DNA from: Ophiostoma sp. CBS 140.51
Lineage: Eukaryota; Ascomycota; Sordariomycetes; Ophiostomatales; Ophiostomataceae
DNA length: 64,000 bases
Reading direction: 5' to 3'
Assembly: GCA_029298735.1 (NCBI GenBank)
Contig: JANSLP010000049.1
Location: forward strand, 93,264 to 157,263
Made by a program: the position numbers and the translations under genes
The notes under the pieces: model-generated
Told to the model about the DNA's origin: nothing
The model's database searches: none
The model's input: only the letters and a program-made list of their open reading frames with translations
Shown: piece after piece, positions 1 through 12,400 of the stretch
How positions within the stretch are numbered: position 1 is the stretch's first letter
Layout of the letters: the number at the start of each line of letters is the position of its first letter

Positions 1-3000
1 TTCGAGAATGACAAATAGTACCTTATCGGGCAGTGCCTTGGGCAACTATTGACTGACGAGATGAAAGAAAAGGGCGCGGCGGCGGCAGGGCGGAGCCTGG
101 GCAAGCCTTGGTGAGGGAGAGTATGTATACGAAGAGAACGATGGGAGGAGAAGGAAGAGGATCCAGGCCTTGTGCCAGGAAAGTGCCAGGTTTTGCTGTG
201 GATGAGATAAGTATCCTCCCCACCCATCCCGCAGGGCTGGGTACCCAGAAAAATGAATGAAAGAGACAAAAAGGGACGAGGAAGGAAAGTTGAAGAACAG
301 TGATGGATGGCCGAGATGGCATGGCGTCTTTTCGTCTTTTGCCCTGCGGCGTAAGCACATTCGTAAGACATTTTTTCGTTTTCTGTGGACTCCCAAACGG
401 GGGCCCGTATCAAACGGAGCCAGGACAGGGGGCTAGGCCAGCTGCGAGTGCCATTCGCCATTGGCCATCACTGACACAGGCTCACAGGCACAAGACAATC
501 GAGACAATTAACGGTTCCTGAAGAGAGGCAGTGACAAAAATCAGAAGCAGAATTTGCCCGATTGAAGCACAGAAATGTGCTAGTCGCAAGTCCGTTCTCT
601 TCGAAATAGTGAGGTACTTGTCTCTCGCCGCGTGCAACAGTTTGTTGGTCGTTTTCTAGCGCAGAAAACGGTGGGAGGCGTTGAAGGATTTTGGGTGAGA
701 AGGAAGGGCGATGTTCCTTTTCGGTGTGAGATACGGAGGGAGATACACCCAGATACGACGTACAAGTGAGATACTTGCAAAACTACTTGTTCTGACAAAA
801 CTCGGACAAAAGACTGACAGGCAATTCAGGGCAACAAACGGTCTTTGTGGTGATTGTGGTTACTCTGCAGTAGTTGAGTCCATTCAAGTCGACTTGCCTC
901 TGCACTGCGCCGTACGACAACGGTTTTCCAGCCCCGAAGCCGAGAGAAACCAAGGTCTGACACAGAGCTGGATGGCTGTAATGGCTGTGACGGCTGTGAC
1001 AAAATGTGACTCCCACGGAAAAGCGAATCGAATTTCTTCATCACTCTGTCGCAAAGGTCCCCTGTTTCTGGCAGTTGTTCCTTCCAATTCCCACCCCGGT
1101 CTATCGAACCCGTCTGCCGTCTACCGTTCGCCATCCGCCAACAAGTAGACGTAGGTGCCCGGTGGTCGAGGGAAGATGCCGCCTTCTGTGAGCTACTTTT
1201 GAAATACGAAAGACAAGCAATTTCACTGCAACAAACCTCACATTGTGGGTGACATTCTGCTGCATGCCATGTTCTGTCTGTCCACTGGATTGAACACGGG
1301 CCTTGCGTCAACATGTCAAGTCAAAATACAGCGGAGTTCACAAAAAACGGTGCCGACAGAGATAACGGAGCAAACCAAACGAAGCGAAGCTGCGGTTTGA
1401 GTTAAGCCTTTGGGGTTTCAGTGGATATTCGGACAGGACTTGTGGGCCTGCCAACTGAGATCCGCCAATATTGACGCAGGCAATTACGATATGACAAAAG
1501 AGAGTTTTTAAGAAAAAAGAAGGACATCCTCGCCAAGATGGCAGGGCGAAGAAAGGCCAGGGTGAGTTTGTTTCCTATCTGGGCAGCATCTTGGGGGTTC
1601 GGCTCTCGCGAGCTTCCTCAGGTCATTAAACAGAAAACATGGCCCCTTTCTTGGCTGCAGTCTGGCCGTCGTCCGGTTTGCAGCTGGAATCGCAGCACCC
1701 GCGAATTTGCGGATTGCAAAATAGGGGGCTCAAATGCCGTCAGCAAAACTCAAGTGAGATACGAGAGTGGGAGCATATCTTTGGGGCGTTCTCGGGCGTT
1801 GTCTCCCTAGCTGCTTTGATGCTCCTTTTTTCCATTTTGCGCCCGTCACCATTTCGTATTTTCTTCTCCCAGGGCTGAGTGGGGGTGATTCCTCTTCTAA
1901 TTCAAAATTTCAATTCTTCCTTTTCTCGCTTCTCTCGTTTGTTCCCTCTGCCGCCTTGCATGGAAAGTCTCGTATCCCAATGGAGACAAATTGAAGAAGG
2001 TGACGACGGGTCCAATGCAAACTTTGAAGGTCTTCCAAACTAAAAAAGTTGCGCCCTAGGCCGCTGCTCCCAATGAAACCCGGAGAGCGATGCAACGCTG
2101 GCAACTGGAAACAGGTGGGAAACAATGGGTGGGATGTTCCAACTTGTCTGGTCTGGTCTATCTAGGCTTTCTAGTAGCTTTTTGAACTTTTGATACAAAG
2201 GATAACGCTCCGTTTCGACAAAGAGCAATTCAAGAAAGCAAAAGACGGCAAAATCGAAAAACATCGAAAACTGCTCTATCGAAAACATACGGGCCAAAAG
2301 GGTGAAAAAAATACAGGAGTACAAAAGGGAACAAGAGCCCACCCACGCAACGCCAAACCAGAGCCGCCAGTGGTTTGTTGTTGGTTGTCGCACTGATGGG
2401 GAGCCGGGCTCAAGGGGCACGTTTTTCTCTCATGCCTTACTTTACTTGAGCAAAGGGAGAGTGTGTAAAAAAAAAAAAAAAAAAGAACAAAGGGACCAAA
2501 AGGACCAAAAAAACGCCACTTCGCGACGCGACGACGCGCCAAAATGTCGATAGTTGGTGGAAAGAGAAAAAAGGCAAGCAACTCAAAGCTACTGAAATGC
2601 AGCAGAAAAGGGATGAGAAATGTAGGAACAAAAAATTGGACTCTGGGCAAGCAAGGAGAGAAGATAGCAAGGAGCAAAACGGTGTGAAAACGGAGCACAT
2701 TGTCCTCTCTTCTCACTTCTCGGAGGAATTCTCAAGACTCTGACTGAAGTTCGCAAGGCTCGTGAAGGAACTTAAAATTAACGCGTGAGCGCCAAAGGAT
2801 GCAGTGGAGAGAAGTAAGAACACGAGGAAGAGCAGCTGTCAGACGGGCGTGGGAATGCTGTGGAATCAGAGTGCCAACAGCTGGTGAGTATCTTACAGTG
2901 GATGTTATGCAGTCTCCTATTCCCTACATACTTGGTAAGCAGACCCGGTTCCTGGATGCTGTTCCTGCTCCTCCTATTCCTCCCCACATGTCGACATTGC

Positions 3001-3958
3001 TGTGACTTTGATTTTGACTGCCAACGGCGCTCCCCGTCTTGGCCAGTCCCCATTTTTCTGCGTGTTTCACGACCAAGGAAAAGAATGACGATCTCGAAAA
3101 GGATTGAAAGTGGTTTCCACTGTTTTTTGGAGTGATGTTCAGGTACAAAGGACGGGCGACGAACTCTGATCAACATGTTCCAAGGGAGGACTCCCGCAAG
3201 TTTAGATTGAAGAAAAGACAAGCGAATCGGGCGAAGACGCCGCCAAAAACCAACTGTCAAAGTCAGAGCTCACTCGCTCGTCCACCAAACTCAACTGCCA
3301 GAGAGCTCCCGCCAAGCCACCCGCCGATAGGTCCAACGGCGCTTCCCAATATCTCTTGGCAGAGAAAGGGAGAACATGCACAAGAGAGACGACGATTGTT
3401 CGTGTCACAATTGAAGGATATCTCGAGAAGAAAGTTTCAGACGAAGGCAAATCATCAACTTCCATTTCATCTTTTTTTTTCTTTCACTTATGTCCCTTTC
3501 TACATAACTTTTTCAACCTCGACTTTTTCCATCCTTCTCCCTCACTGAGTTGGCCTACAACATAACCATTCCCCTTTTGGGTCCCATCTTGCCGTGCGCA
3601 CATTTTCTCTCCCAAGACGAAAAAATGCCATGAAAACGCCACAGAAAAACACTGTTCGAGATATAGACAGTCAAACGCGACGATTCGGTGGCTTTCCTCG
3701 AAGGCCTGGCCAGGTACGCAAGTTGCAGACCACGCCAGAGACACGCCATCCCCGACGCGACGCCTACAACACTGGAACACTCGCGAGACAGAGACAGCCG
3801 GGGTGGGGTGGCGGCAGGGAAGAGGGGAAAAGAGGACAGGTTGATGACAAGAGAGACGAAAAAAATCAAGGAATCGAGAGACATAGCCGATGAGGAATCG
3901 TCTTCTGAAACGATTCTCTCTTTCTTTCTTTTTTGCTCGCTCACTCGCAACTCGTCGC
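1..3958. other. Gene-free stretch
   Basis: No open frame here has a recognisable domain, a good start context and GC-rich third positions. The short frames on both strands overlap each other and look random. A run of 17 A residues begins near 2467 and there are pyrimidine-rich tracts. It may include the 3' flank of the dehydrogenase that ends at 3959. Confidence 0.5.
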
Positions 3959-4903
3959 TCACCACTTCCACTCATCGTCAACACCCACGTGCCTGCTCAC
4001 GTCGCCAAACACCTCGAGTGCATGCGTCAACGTATCCCGCACTTCCCCAACACGCACGGCACAGTCTTCGCCCAATGGCAACAGCACTTCCGACTCGCGG
4101 CCGTGGCCGATACCTGTGGCTGTCGCCACCTCAAAGATAGCCCGGGCCGCTTTGGCAGGGTCGCCTTGCGCGTACGCGGCCTGCCCGCCGCTGGACATGA
4201 AGGACATAATTTGGCGGGCAGTGGTGTTGGCGTAGTCATCTGCACCGTCGACATCGCCGCCAGGCGATGTTATGTCCTCCGGCTGCGCCTTTGGAGAGCG
4301 AACTTCAGTGACCTTTGGCATATTCGTCTGAAACGACCCCAGCGACACATACATGGCCCTCACGTTAAACGGCGCCACCTCCCTGGCCAGCGTCTTTGTG
4401 AGAGCATCACCCGCTGCTTTGGCGGCGCCGTACATGGCCATGCTCGGGCGTGCTTCAAGGCCTGCCCCCGAGCTGACGTACACGACGACGCCGTACCTTT
4501 GCTTGCGCATCTGGGGCAAAACAGCCTGCACCAGCCTCAGCGGACCAAAGTACATGGTCTCCATAAGGGCGCGGGCGTCTTCTTCACGAGCGTGCTCGAC
4601 AGTCTGGAGGACGGCATGGCCGGCGTTGTTGACGAGAATGTCGACTGTCTCGCCCAAGTTGCGGATGACGTCTGCTCCGGCCGGGTCGTTGACGTCGAGA
4701 GCGAGCCAACGACTGCCGGGGTGGCTGTCCACCTCTTTGACGAGGTCTGGCGTCCTGGATGGGTTGCGGGACGTGGCAATGAGGCGGTGCCCGTTGGCGA
4801 GGACATGGCGGGCGAGGGCCAGACCAATGCCCGACGAGCAGCCGGTGATGAGCCAGGTCGGTGGCCGGCTGGGGGCTGTAAACTGGTGAGTGGGTGAGGA
4901 CAT
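3959..4903 (-). CDS. Short-chain dehydrogenase/reductase (classical SDR)
   Basis: This is a 314-residue NAD(P)-dependent oxidoreductase of the classical SDR family; the substrate is unknown. The Rossmann motif TGCSSGIG lies at residues 20-27, NNAG at 92-95, the catalytic Ser in VSSGAG near 145, and the active-site pair Y158xxxK162. The length fits single-domain SDRs of the retinol-dehydrogenase/ketoreductase type. I chose the ATG at 4903 because it has A at -3 and puts the nucleotide-binding strand at the usual distance. An in-frame ATG at 5035 would add 44 residues without a clear signal, so an extended form is less likely. There is no intron. It is divergent from eIF1 with about 1.1 kb between them, and nothing nearby suggests a biosynthetic cluster. 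Confidence 0.88.
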   Translation of the reverse strand: MSSPTHQFTAPSRPPTWLITGCSSGIGLALARHVLANGHRLIATSRNPSRTPDLVKEVDSHPGSRWLALDVNDPAGADVIRNLGETVDILVNNAGHAVLQTVEHAREEDARALMETMYFGPLRLVQAVLPQMRKQRYGVVVYVSSGAGLEARPSMAMYGAAKAAGDALTKTLAREVAPFNVRAMYVSLGSFQTNMPKVTEVRSPKAQPEDITSPGGDVDGADDYANTTARQIMSFMSSGGQAAYAQGDPAKAARAIFEVATATGIGHGRESEVLLPLGEDCAVRVGEVRDTLTHALEVFGDVSRHVGVDDEWKW

Positions 4904-5844
4904 GTTGACGTTGTTGTTGTTGTAGATTGTGATTCTCGTAGTGATCGTAGAGACGTAGGTAAAGCTCGCAAACTGTACAGAGGGCAAGAACGACTGTATA
5001 TTTTCTACCTGTATTACGGCAGGAGAGAACGCCATTTATGCCCATTTCGTCTACATTGAGCTATGCTGCATCGCATTGTCCATCGCACCTTCCATGTGCA
5101 TGGTTGACCGGTGATAGTGGTCATAGGAGAGTAAGTCCGGCATGATCCATTTTGTAGCCGCCCATTATTCGACTGTACGGACTAATTCTCCTATAATTCC
5201 TCCGTTTGAGAGAATACTGTTTAAAAGTCTTTGGAAATGATAATATTGGGCTCTTCTTGCATTTTGGGAGACTGTTGTGGACAAACTCGACTGGCATCGG
5301 TGTTAATGTCGACTGTTGTCGCGGGGAAGCTGCGACCCTCAAGCTTGGGATGTTAACAATTGCTCCCATCGGCGTTAACGCGTCAGAGTATGACGTTGAT
5401 TGGCTGTAAGGTGGGGACTTCTCGCGTGTTCAGGCACAAAGGGACCTGTGGACCACTGCCGATGGCGCTAGCTGTGAAGCTGGTCGTTCAGGCCTCGCCG
5501 AGACACCCCAGCCACAGCGGCCGCCCGTTCCACGTCCTCTGAGCCCACTGGGCTCACTGTATACACTATGATTCACAGCTTGGCAGGCGCTGAATAGTCG
5601 CTGGAGCCTCGGCCTGGCCTCACCTGACCTTACCTGATCTCCCCTAAGCTCCAATCGATTAGCGATAGGCGCTTCTGGAATGCAGCGCCCAACACGCCAA
5701 GCAGGCTGGGCCAAGGTGATGGTCCCAGGTCTTTGTATCATTCGCCACTCTCGCCACCCGTTATCGCTTGTCGCACGTTGGCTCTACCCCAGCCTCGCCT
5801 TCGTCGTCGGGTGACTCTTTATGACGATCCCATCTTTCCCCAGA
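4904..5844. other. Divergent intergenic region
   Basis: This separates the dehydrogenase (-) from eIF1 (+) and must hold both promoters. No gene is seen. The open frames around 5206-5741 lack domain or start support. Confidence 0.5.
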
Positions 5845-5850
5845 TATAAA
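5845..5850 (+). promoter_or_regulatory. TATA box of eIF1 gene
   Basis: TATAAA occurs about 200 nt before the eIF1 ATG and is followed by a pyrimidine-rich leader with no upstream ATG. This is the layout expected of a strongly expressed housekeeping gene. The assignment is inferred from position. Confidence 0.55.
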
Positions 5851-6048
5851 GAGAGATAAAGTTGTCCTTCAGACGTTGTTCTTGTGTTTCTCTTCTATTT
5901 CTTTCCTCATCATTGCATTCCTTTTCTGTGCTCATTGTCCTGCTTCTTTTCCTCCATTTCCATTATCACGATATCGCCCTCGTTTATCACGACGTCCTCC
6001 TCCTCCTCCTCCACCTCAACCCACTCCACGCCACCCCAGGCACATCAC

Positions 6049-6411
6049 ATGTCGATCGAAAACCTCAAGACTGTCGACCCCTTTGCCGATGCAGAGGACA
6101 CGCTCTCTTCGTCTCCTGATTTGATATCGTCGGCCCGCCGCGGCGACAATATCCATATTCGCATCCAGCAGCGCAACGGCCGCAAGACCTTGACCACTGT
6201 CCAGGGTATCCCGCCACGTTTTTCGCAAAAGAAGATCTTGGCCGTCGTCAAGAAGAAGTTTGCCTGCAACGGCACCACCATCCACGACGACGATCTGGGC
6301 GACATCCTGCAGCTGCAGGGCGACCAGCGGAAGCACATGCAGGCCTTTTTGACTGACAAGAAGTCTGGCCTAGAGCTAGACGCGCAGACGGTCAAGGTGC
6401 ATGGTTTCTAA
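6049..6411 (+). CDS. SUI1: Translation initiation factor eIF1 (SUI1)
   Basis: This 120-residue protein is eIF1, the small factor that binds the 40S P-site region and enforces AUG selection in the 43S complex. The start MSIENLK..DPFAD, the core IHIRIQQRNGRKTLTTVQG, the basic VVKKKFACNG stretch, LQLQGDQR and the terminal VHGF are all family hallmarks. Compared with the 108-residue yeast protein it has a longer Ser-rich linker around residues 17-32. There is no intron. The ATG has C at -3 (tcacATG), a poor context, and no ATG lies between the TATA box and the start. eIF1 genes in many eukaryotes are known to keep a poor context for autoregulation, and the same is likely here. Confidence 0.97.
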   Translation: MSIENLKTVDPFADAEDTLSSSPDLISSARRGDNIHIRIQQRNGRKTLTTVQGIPPRFSQKKILAVVKKKFACNGTTIHDDDLGDILQLQGDQRKHMQAFLTDKKSGLELDAQTVKVHGF

Positions 6412-8445
6412 TTGGAACGTGCGCTTGATATGATGAGAGAATAACGAGTAGCATTCATTTGTTTACTCTCTCTTTGATCTTGTGATCGAACTTTCTTTCT
6501 CTTCTTTTTATTCTTTATTCTTTCTTTTCTACAGTCGCCACCATGGCATTCACAACAATCTTTACATTAAATAGCTGTAATAGCAATCCACAATCATTAC
6601 TAGAACAACATGACCCTGATAAGAATAAGTGCAAGTGATAAAACGATAAATACTGATAATGGTGATAGTATTGATTTCAAAAGTTGATGTGAACGACCCC
6701 TGCATTCGGAGACGGATAGATCTAACATACGACGGAGAATCATAGGCCAGCCCTGTCAGTGTGGCTGTACGAAGCGAGCGTGCTCTCTCACTTTCCGCTC
6801 GCGACATAAAACTATCTCCAATGGAGTGTTGCCAGACACGACAAATTAAACACAAAACCCAGCTAAACCACTCGTAGAAACTGCAGGGCGAGCTCGTATG
6901 CAAGCGAAAGGACAGTTAGGACGTGAGATTTTGATTTCACTCTGCTTTTTTGCTTGGACGTCAAGGAGCGCACCTTGTATTCTAGACCCAGGCCTGGCAG
7001 ATTGGGCACGTTCATTTCTCCACGCAAACGGCCACCAATCAGTGCCCCTGGTCGAGACCAACGACGGCTGACGAGAGTTTCTTCTTCGTCCTCTTCCGGC
7101 TCTTCCACGATCCGGGAGGCATTGGCTCTTTTGACGACGAGTGATGTGAGAAATAAGGTTGCGATAATTAAGATAGCTTCACTATGAAATACACGATAAT
7201 CCCTGCCGTATGGATTTTGGGTCTGGCCAACACGTTTACACTAGGGGCCGGATGCACTGCCTGCACTGCCCTGCACCACCCAACCCGTTGCAGCACACGA
7301 AACGAAACAAAGGCTCGTCGACCACCCGTGAGCCGTTGCATCCAAAAATAAACTTGCACCAGCATTACCAACGCACGGCGGCCGTAACGGCCCCTGCTCT
7401 TCACCAACCAACCAAAACAAAAGCTCCGCCTTCCCTAGAAGGGGACCTATGCAGCGAGCACGACCTCTCCCAGGACGGGGTGGATTCCTCTCGATTAACC
7501 GCTGGGGCTATGCTCTTTCTTCTCTCTCCTTCTCTGCCTTTTCGCTGTCCGCGTCTCGACCACCGACTCTTTTCAGTCACTGGTTCTCTGGTCTCTGTCT
7601 CCTCAACCGCCCCTGTGTGGCTGACGGCAAGACGACAAGAACCCACTTTTGATGCTCACCTCTAATACACACTAATAAGCTTATCTGACAAAAGCTTGAC
7701 TACTTTCAGAAAAGAGAAAATAAGAAAGAAGAGAAAGTGAAGAAGAAAAAGAAAGCAGAATATGCTGTAACTCGGAGAAGTGAGAGGCGTGCTGTTTGGT
7801 CAGTGTGTATTTCATGATGCCAACATTCGTAGACCATCCTCTTCGTCAGCCCCAGAATATACTGTGCTGTTTCTTGTAGTTTGGCTGTAGGTTTACGTCG
7901 ACTGCCTCTCTTCTTTTCATTTTCATTTTGTTTTGGGCACAATCCCCTTTGTTTGGTTTCAACAACGCATCTCGCCTATTCCCTTCCCTTGCCTTGCCAT
8001 TGACAGGGCTGCATATTCACATACGGACACGAGCGTTTGACGGGGGTCCAAGGTTTACACATATTTCTCTCTACAACGATACTCCAAAAACAGTGTATTA
8101 TTCAGAATATTCAAAAATAGGAACTGCCCTATCATCGTCCCCTGGTTCTCACCCAATACCCCCAAGGAGAAGCCCTTCTTTTTTGTTTGTGTCCGCCCCC
8201 AGCCCCATTTCACATTCTCACCCATTCCCATACCCAGCCCATATCACCCATCCCAGCTGCCCCGTCCCGGACCAAGAACCTTCCGAACGGAAGGAGCGCC
8301 ACGCCCATCTTTCTCTTTTATACTTGAAAGCCACATCCCCATCTTCTCGTTCATACATTATTTCTCCTTTCCCTCTTTCTTCGTCTTTCCTTTCTTTCCT
8401 TTACTTCCTTTCTCCTCCAACGACACATCGACTCCCACCGCCACC
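6412..8445. other. Intergenic region and long leader
   Basis: This holds the eIF1 3' flank and the upstream region of the membrane-protein gene at 8446. Minus-strand open fragments at about 6680-7250, one with a hydrophobic stretch, look mildly coding-like but could not be joined into a gene. The last 300 nt are pyrimidine-rich and are probably 5' UTR. Confidence 0.4.
8279..8294. promoter_or_regulatory. Inverted repeat with CCG-N2-CGG core
   Basis: CCTTCCG and CGGAAGG form a perfect 7-bp inverted repeat with a 2-nt spacer, about 150 nt before the ATG at 8446. CCG/CGG half-sites are typical of Zn2Cys6 regulators, so it could be a binding site. It could also form a small hairpin in the leader. 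No factor can be named. Confidence 0.3.
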
Positions 8446-9437
8446 ATGTTCTTCCCCGTCGGCTCCACCCCCATGGCCGTCTCCGGCCGCCTCGGCGACT
8501 ACGACAGCACCAAAAACTACGGCAACACCGACGCCATCGGCAGCAAGGCCAGCAGCAACGGCGGCACGACGTTTAACACTGGTAACAACCACGACGACTT
8601 TGACACAAACGACCACCACGTTCCCATCTGGGCTTGGGTTCTCGTGGGTATTGGGGCTGCTCTTGTTGCGGCCTTTGTCCTGTCGACTCTCTTTAATGCT
8701 CTGCACGGTGAGTGCACCCCGCGTAGCGGGCAGATTATTCTTACTTCTGGGACTTTACTAACCTCGTTTCTACGCACGTAGAACGCCGCCTCGCTCGTGC
8801 CGAAAATCGCAAGCCCCGTTACGCCCGTGCCGCCCTCGCTGGCCTCAAGTTTGCCCTCTTCTTCTGGGTCTTTGCTGCCATCGCCAACCGTGTCCGCTCC
8901 GTTCTAGGCCGTGGCAAGAAGGCCTCCGCTACCACGTCGTACGAAAAAATGGACCGCAACCTCGACAACAAGGACAGAGACGCCAGCAGCAGCCGCAGCT
9001 TCAACGGCCGCACCTACGATGACAGTATGTCTTACGGCGGTGGCAACTCCGACGACACCATCAACGAGGAGCCCTGGTCGTCGGCCGCGTACGGTGACGG
9101 CGGTTCCGGCCAGGCCGGCCGGTCGGGCCACCAGTACAGCCACAGCAACGAAAAGTACGAGCCATACAGCAGCGGTGCGGCCATCGGTACTGCTGTCACA
9201 GGTTCTGGCACGACGGCCGTCAGCGTTGGCCCGGCCGCTCCCTACTCGCCCAACAGTGCCTTCACCAACACCACCGCGACTTCGTCTCATGTCCCCCCGC
9301 CTGTGCACATCACGCCTTCTGTCTCGCCCATGGCGACGCCTCTTCCTACCCCCGCCGCTGTGACGGAGCCGTTGATGTCGTCGACCGCCCCGTCGGCCAC
9401 CTATGTTCCTGGCCAGGACTCGCGGCCGATGTATTAG
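8446..9437 (+). CDS. Two-helix membrane protein, function unknown
   Basis: Exons 8446-8707 and 8782-9437 give a 305-residue protein; the intron is 8708-8781 (GTGAGT..CGTAG). I did not recognise a family. The N-terminal 60 residues are Gly/Asn/Ser/Asp-rich. A first transmembrane helix (VPIWAWVLVGIGAALVAAFV) spans about residues 62-86. A basic loop (RRLARAENRKPRYARA) joins it to a second hydrophobic segment at about 106-123. The long C-terminal tail is polar and rich in Ser, Gly, Pro and Thr. The start has an ideal context (gccaccATG). The intron interrupts the codon just after the first helix. GC-rich third positions across both exons support a real gene. Confidence 0.75.
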
Positions 9438-12400
9438 TATGTCAGTACAGGCCATGGTTAAGGTATAGAAGGGGAAGGCGACTTGATATGGTTGTTTGGA
9501 TAATGAGGAGAACGTATGAACAATGGATGGATACGGCATAATGGCATCATGGTAACAGGCGGTAACTGGTGTTTGTGTTTACTTTCTCTTTATTTCTTTC
9601 TTCTTTTTCTTGACAAGGCAGATTTTGATAGTCGACAAAGCGGCCTCTTCATGGCTTATACCTGGACATTCACTGCAGCGAAACAATGGGAGAACTGGGG
9701 CAATACTTTCCAGCACAGCTTCCACAGAACACTCGTCTCTGGTACTCGGTCTTGTCGGGCCAATCGGTGGCTTCGGAGTTGCAGAAACATGTCGGGCCCT
9801 TTTCGTCGGAGTTGTTTGATTATGGTGTTTTCGGGATTTCCGTCGTTTTTTTCTTTAGTGGTTTCGGTCGGGCACCGTTGTTTGGCTACCTTTTTTGCTT
9901 CTTAATTCTCATGCTATTTTATCCTCTTTTGCTTGATGCTTTGATTTTGTGATTTTGCTTGGTTGCCTCTCGCATGTTTGCGCACGCATAGTGGCCACAG
10001 ACCACGTCGCTGTCTGTGCCGCTCGGCGACAAAAAAGTCATCATACTATGCAGCTTCCTCTTTCTTGCCTTTATGACCGCGCCGCCCCCTGAAAAAAGGC
10101 TGACAGATGCCCTTCTCGAATGTATGGCAGCATGGGCAATATGGCAGCGTGCCAGCGGCTGCCGAGCGGATTGGGTCGATTGAAGTCTAGACTTTCTAGT
10201 TCACGAACGCCCCTTGAGTGTATTTTGATTTTATCGTCTTGTTGTTTCTCGTGTTGTCTGCCTCCTCCTGCTTTTGTTCTAGTCTTGTTTCTTATTTTGT
10301 CCTTCTCGGTAATGCTCCTATTCTCCTTCAGCCCCTTATTGCTCTCTTGTCTCCTTTTTGTCTTGACTGATACAGTATACTGCGGTTCACCCTGTGATGT
10401 CCCCTTGATGCATGTTGTACTCCCTACCTTGCCACTACCATGTCGTCACGATCACACTCGTAGGGCTCAGACTCGGCGCTTCCCCCATCGTGATCTCGGG
10501 TCAGCCATTCGGGCAGCCCGTATCCTACGCCCGAAGGTCTTCTCCACAGAGATTCATTTCATCAGATATGATTTTGGTGTCTATATTTCTGCTTTTCTTT
10601 TCATAAATTTGCGCAAACTCTCGGAGACTAAACACGAAGAGATGTCGCTTTGCGAGGAGAAATGGATTTAATGCAGGAGAACAGGGACAGAACATGGAAT
10701 CTACAGTCTTGGAAAAAAAGCTTATTTCAAAGCCCTACATCTCCTAGACTTGCGCGAGACGCGAACACGACAAGATGCAACCAAAATATTGCCCAGATGC
10801 AACCTTAAAAATGGAAAATATATAAAAATGCTGCATCACAAGGGGGCCAAACGAGGCCGGTCATATTAAAAAAACATGGCAATAGGGCGGAACTAGTATA
10901 TTTTATACATTCAAAGACAAAAATGGACCAACGTGGAGAGTGTACGCAGGGCCAGCTCAGGAGAATGAATGACACTCGAAAGATATCACTGGACGACCGC
11001 CGTGTTTCCACATATCGCGACCTCCCTCACATGAAGTCGAGATGTAGTCGAGGATAGTTTTCATCTCGTCTTTACGTTCCGTTGTTCGTTTGCCTCCACT
11101 CGATCTTGGCCTCTTCCTCGGCATCTTGGCCATCTTGGCCCATCGTGGGAAGTTCCGTTCTTCTTGTGCGATGGACCTCTCTCGCACGACGGGTCCTCAA
11201 AAGGACAAAGATCTTACACTTCAGTTTTTTTCATGCTTGGTGGTGGCTCCACCTCACCGGCTGACTCTTCGTTTTGGTTGTGCTCGACCAGCTGAGGTTC
11301 TTTGTACCATCATGACGTATCGTACGAGGTATTCTGCAAAAGTATTTCCGTACTGCCGCACTCCGTGCCAAAGGGCGTCATTGATGTGCACAAAATTAGG
11401 GAGAGACCTCGTATATTCAAGACAGGAGAAGCAGAACGAGGTAAGAGTAGGCAGCAGCATTCCCCTTTTCAGTTTTGATTTTCTACATTATTTTTCTTCT
11501 CCTTGGGTGTTGTCTCCCCTCCTTTCTTGCAGATGATCGGCACCTGCAGCCATTTTAGAGTCGAAGTAATGTGACAGGCTATGCCCGGTCTCTGGGGATA
11601 GTGCTCTGCCTCTTCTTGGCTTTCCTTGATTTTTTCAACGGCCGCCGTCGTCATACCCTTCGACACCCTTAACACCCTCGATCAACGCTTCGTCCCCGAA
11701 CGGCTGTTGAACAGGGGCTTTCTTGGCACCCGAGTACCCGAAAAATATTGGAGACTGCCATCCGTGGGGGAAGAAAGATGGGCTACCTGCGTGATACAGG
11801 AGTTTTTCTAGAATGGTGATCACCCCTTCAAGTGTATCAAAAGTACCAGGACAGCAGTCTTGATTACTTGTCCGCCGCTGAGACGGGGTGGCCAAATGCT
11901 ACAACGGCATAGCTTCAGCGTAGAGCACATAATTTTTCTTTAGAAAAGAAATAACTGTAAAAAAAACCTTGGATCGATTTTGGCCCGTACTCTGCACTGC
12001 CATCGTCAACAAAACGTAATGCCGTACATCTTCCTTCTAGGCAACTCTATTTTTTTCTTCTTTTGCTACGTCTTCGTCCAGGCTGGTCTCCATTTTGAGG
12101 CCAATTCGCGCCCAGCTGGGCCACAGACTAGCCATGGATGCGGAAGGTGCAACTCGGCAGCTTGAGCGTGTCCGCTTGGTGTTAGTCTCGCACCCGTCGA
12201 CGGCGGCTCCTCTTTTGGTTCCTGATTTTATGTGCTGGAGTTTGCTTTTCCGGGCAGCTTCGTTCTCGATGTTTGCAGTCGTCTTCACGGTACTTGCATA
12301 TTTTTTTTCTTCTGATGTATCGTCTCGGCGTCGTGGCTCCTTTTTGTTGCTTTGTTCAAATTTCCACGTCGTCCCATCGCTTGTCTTGGCCAGCTCGTAT

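Noticed and set aside
6680..7650. Minus-strand fragments with a hydrophobic stretch (ILIIATLFLTSLVV) and an acidic segment
   Set aside because: Coding-like in places and one CTAAC branch site is present, but no frame-consistent splice chain or start was found. RNA evidence would be needed.
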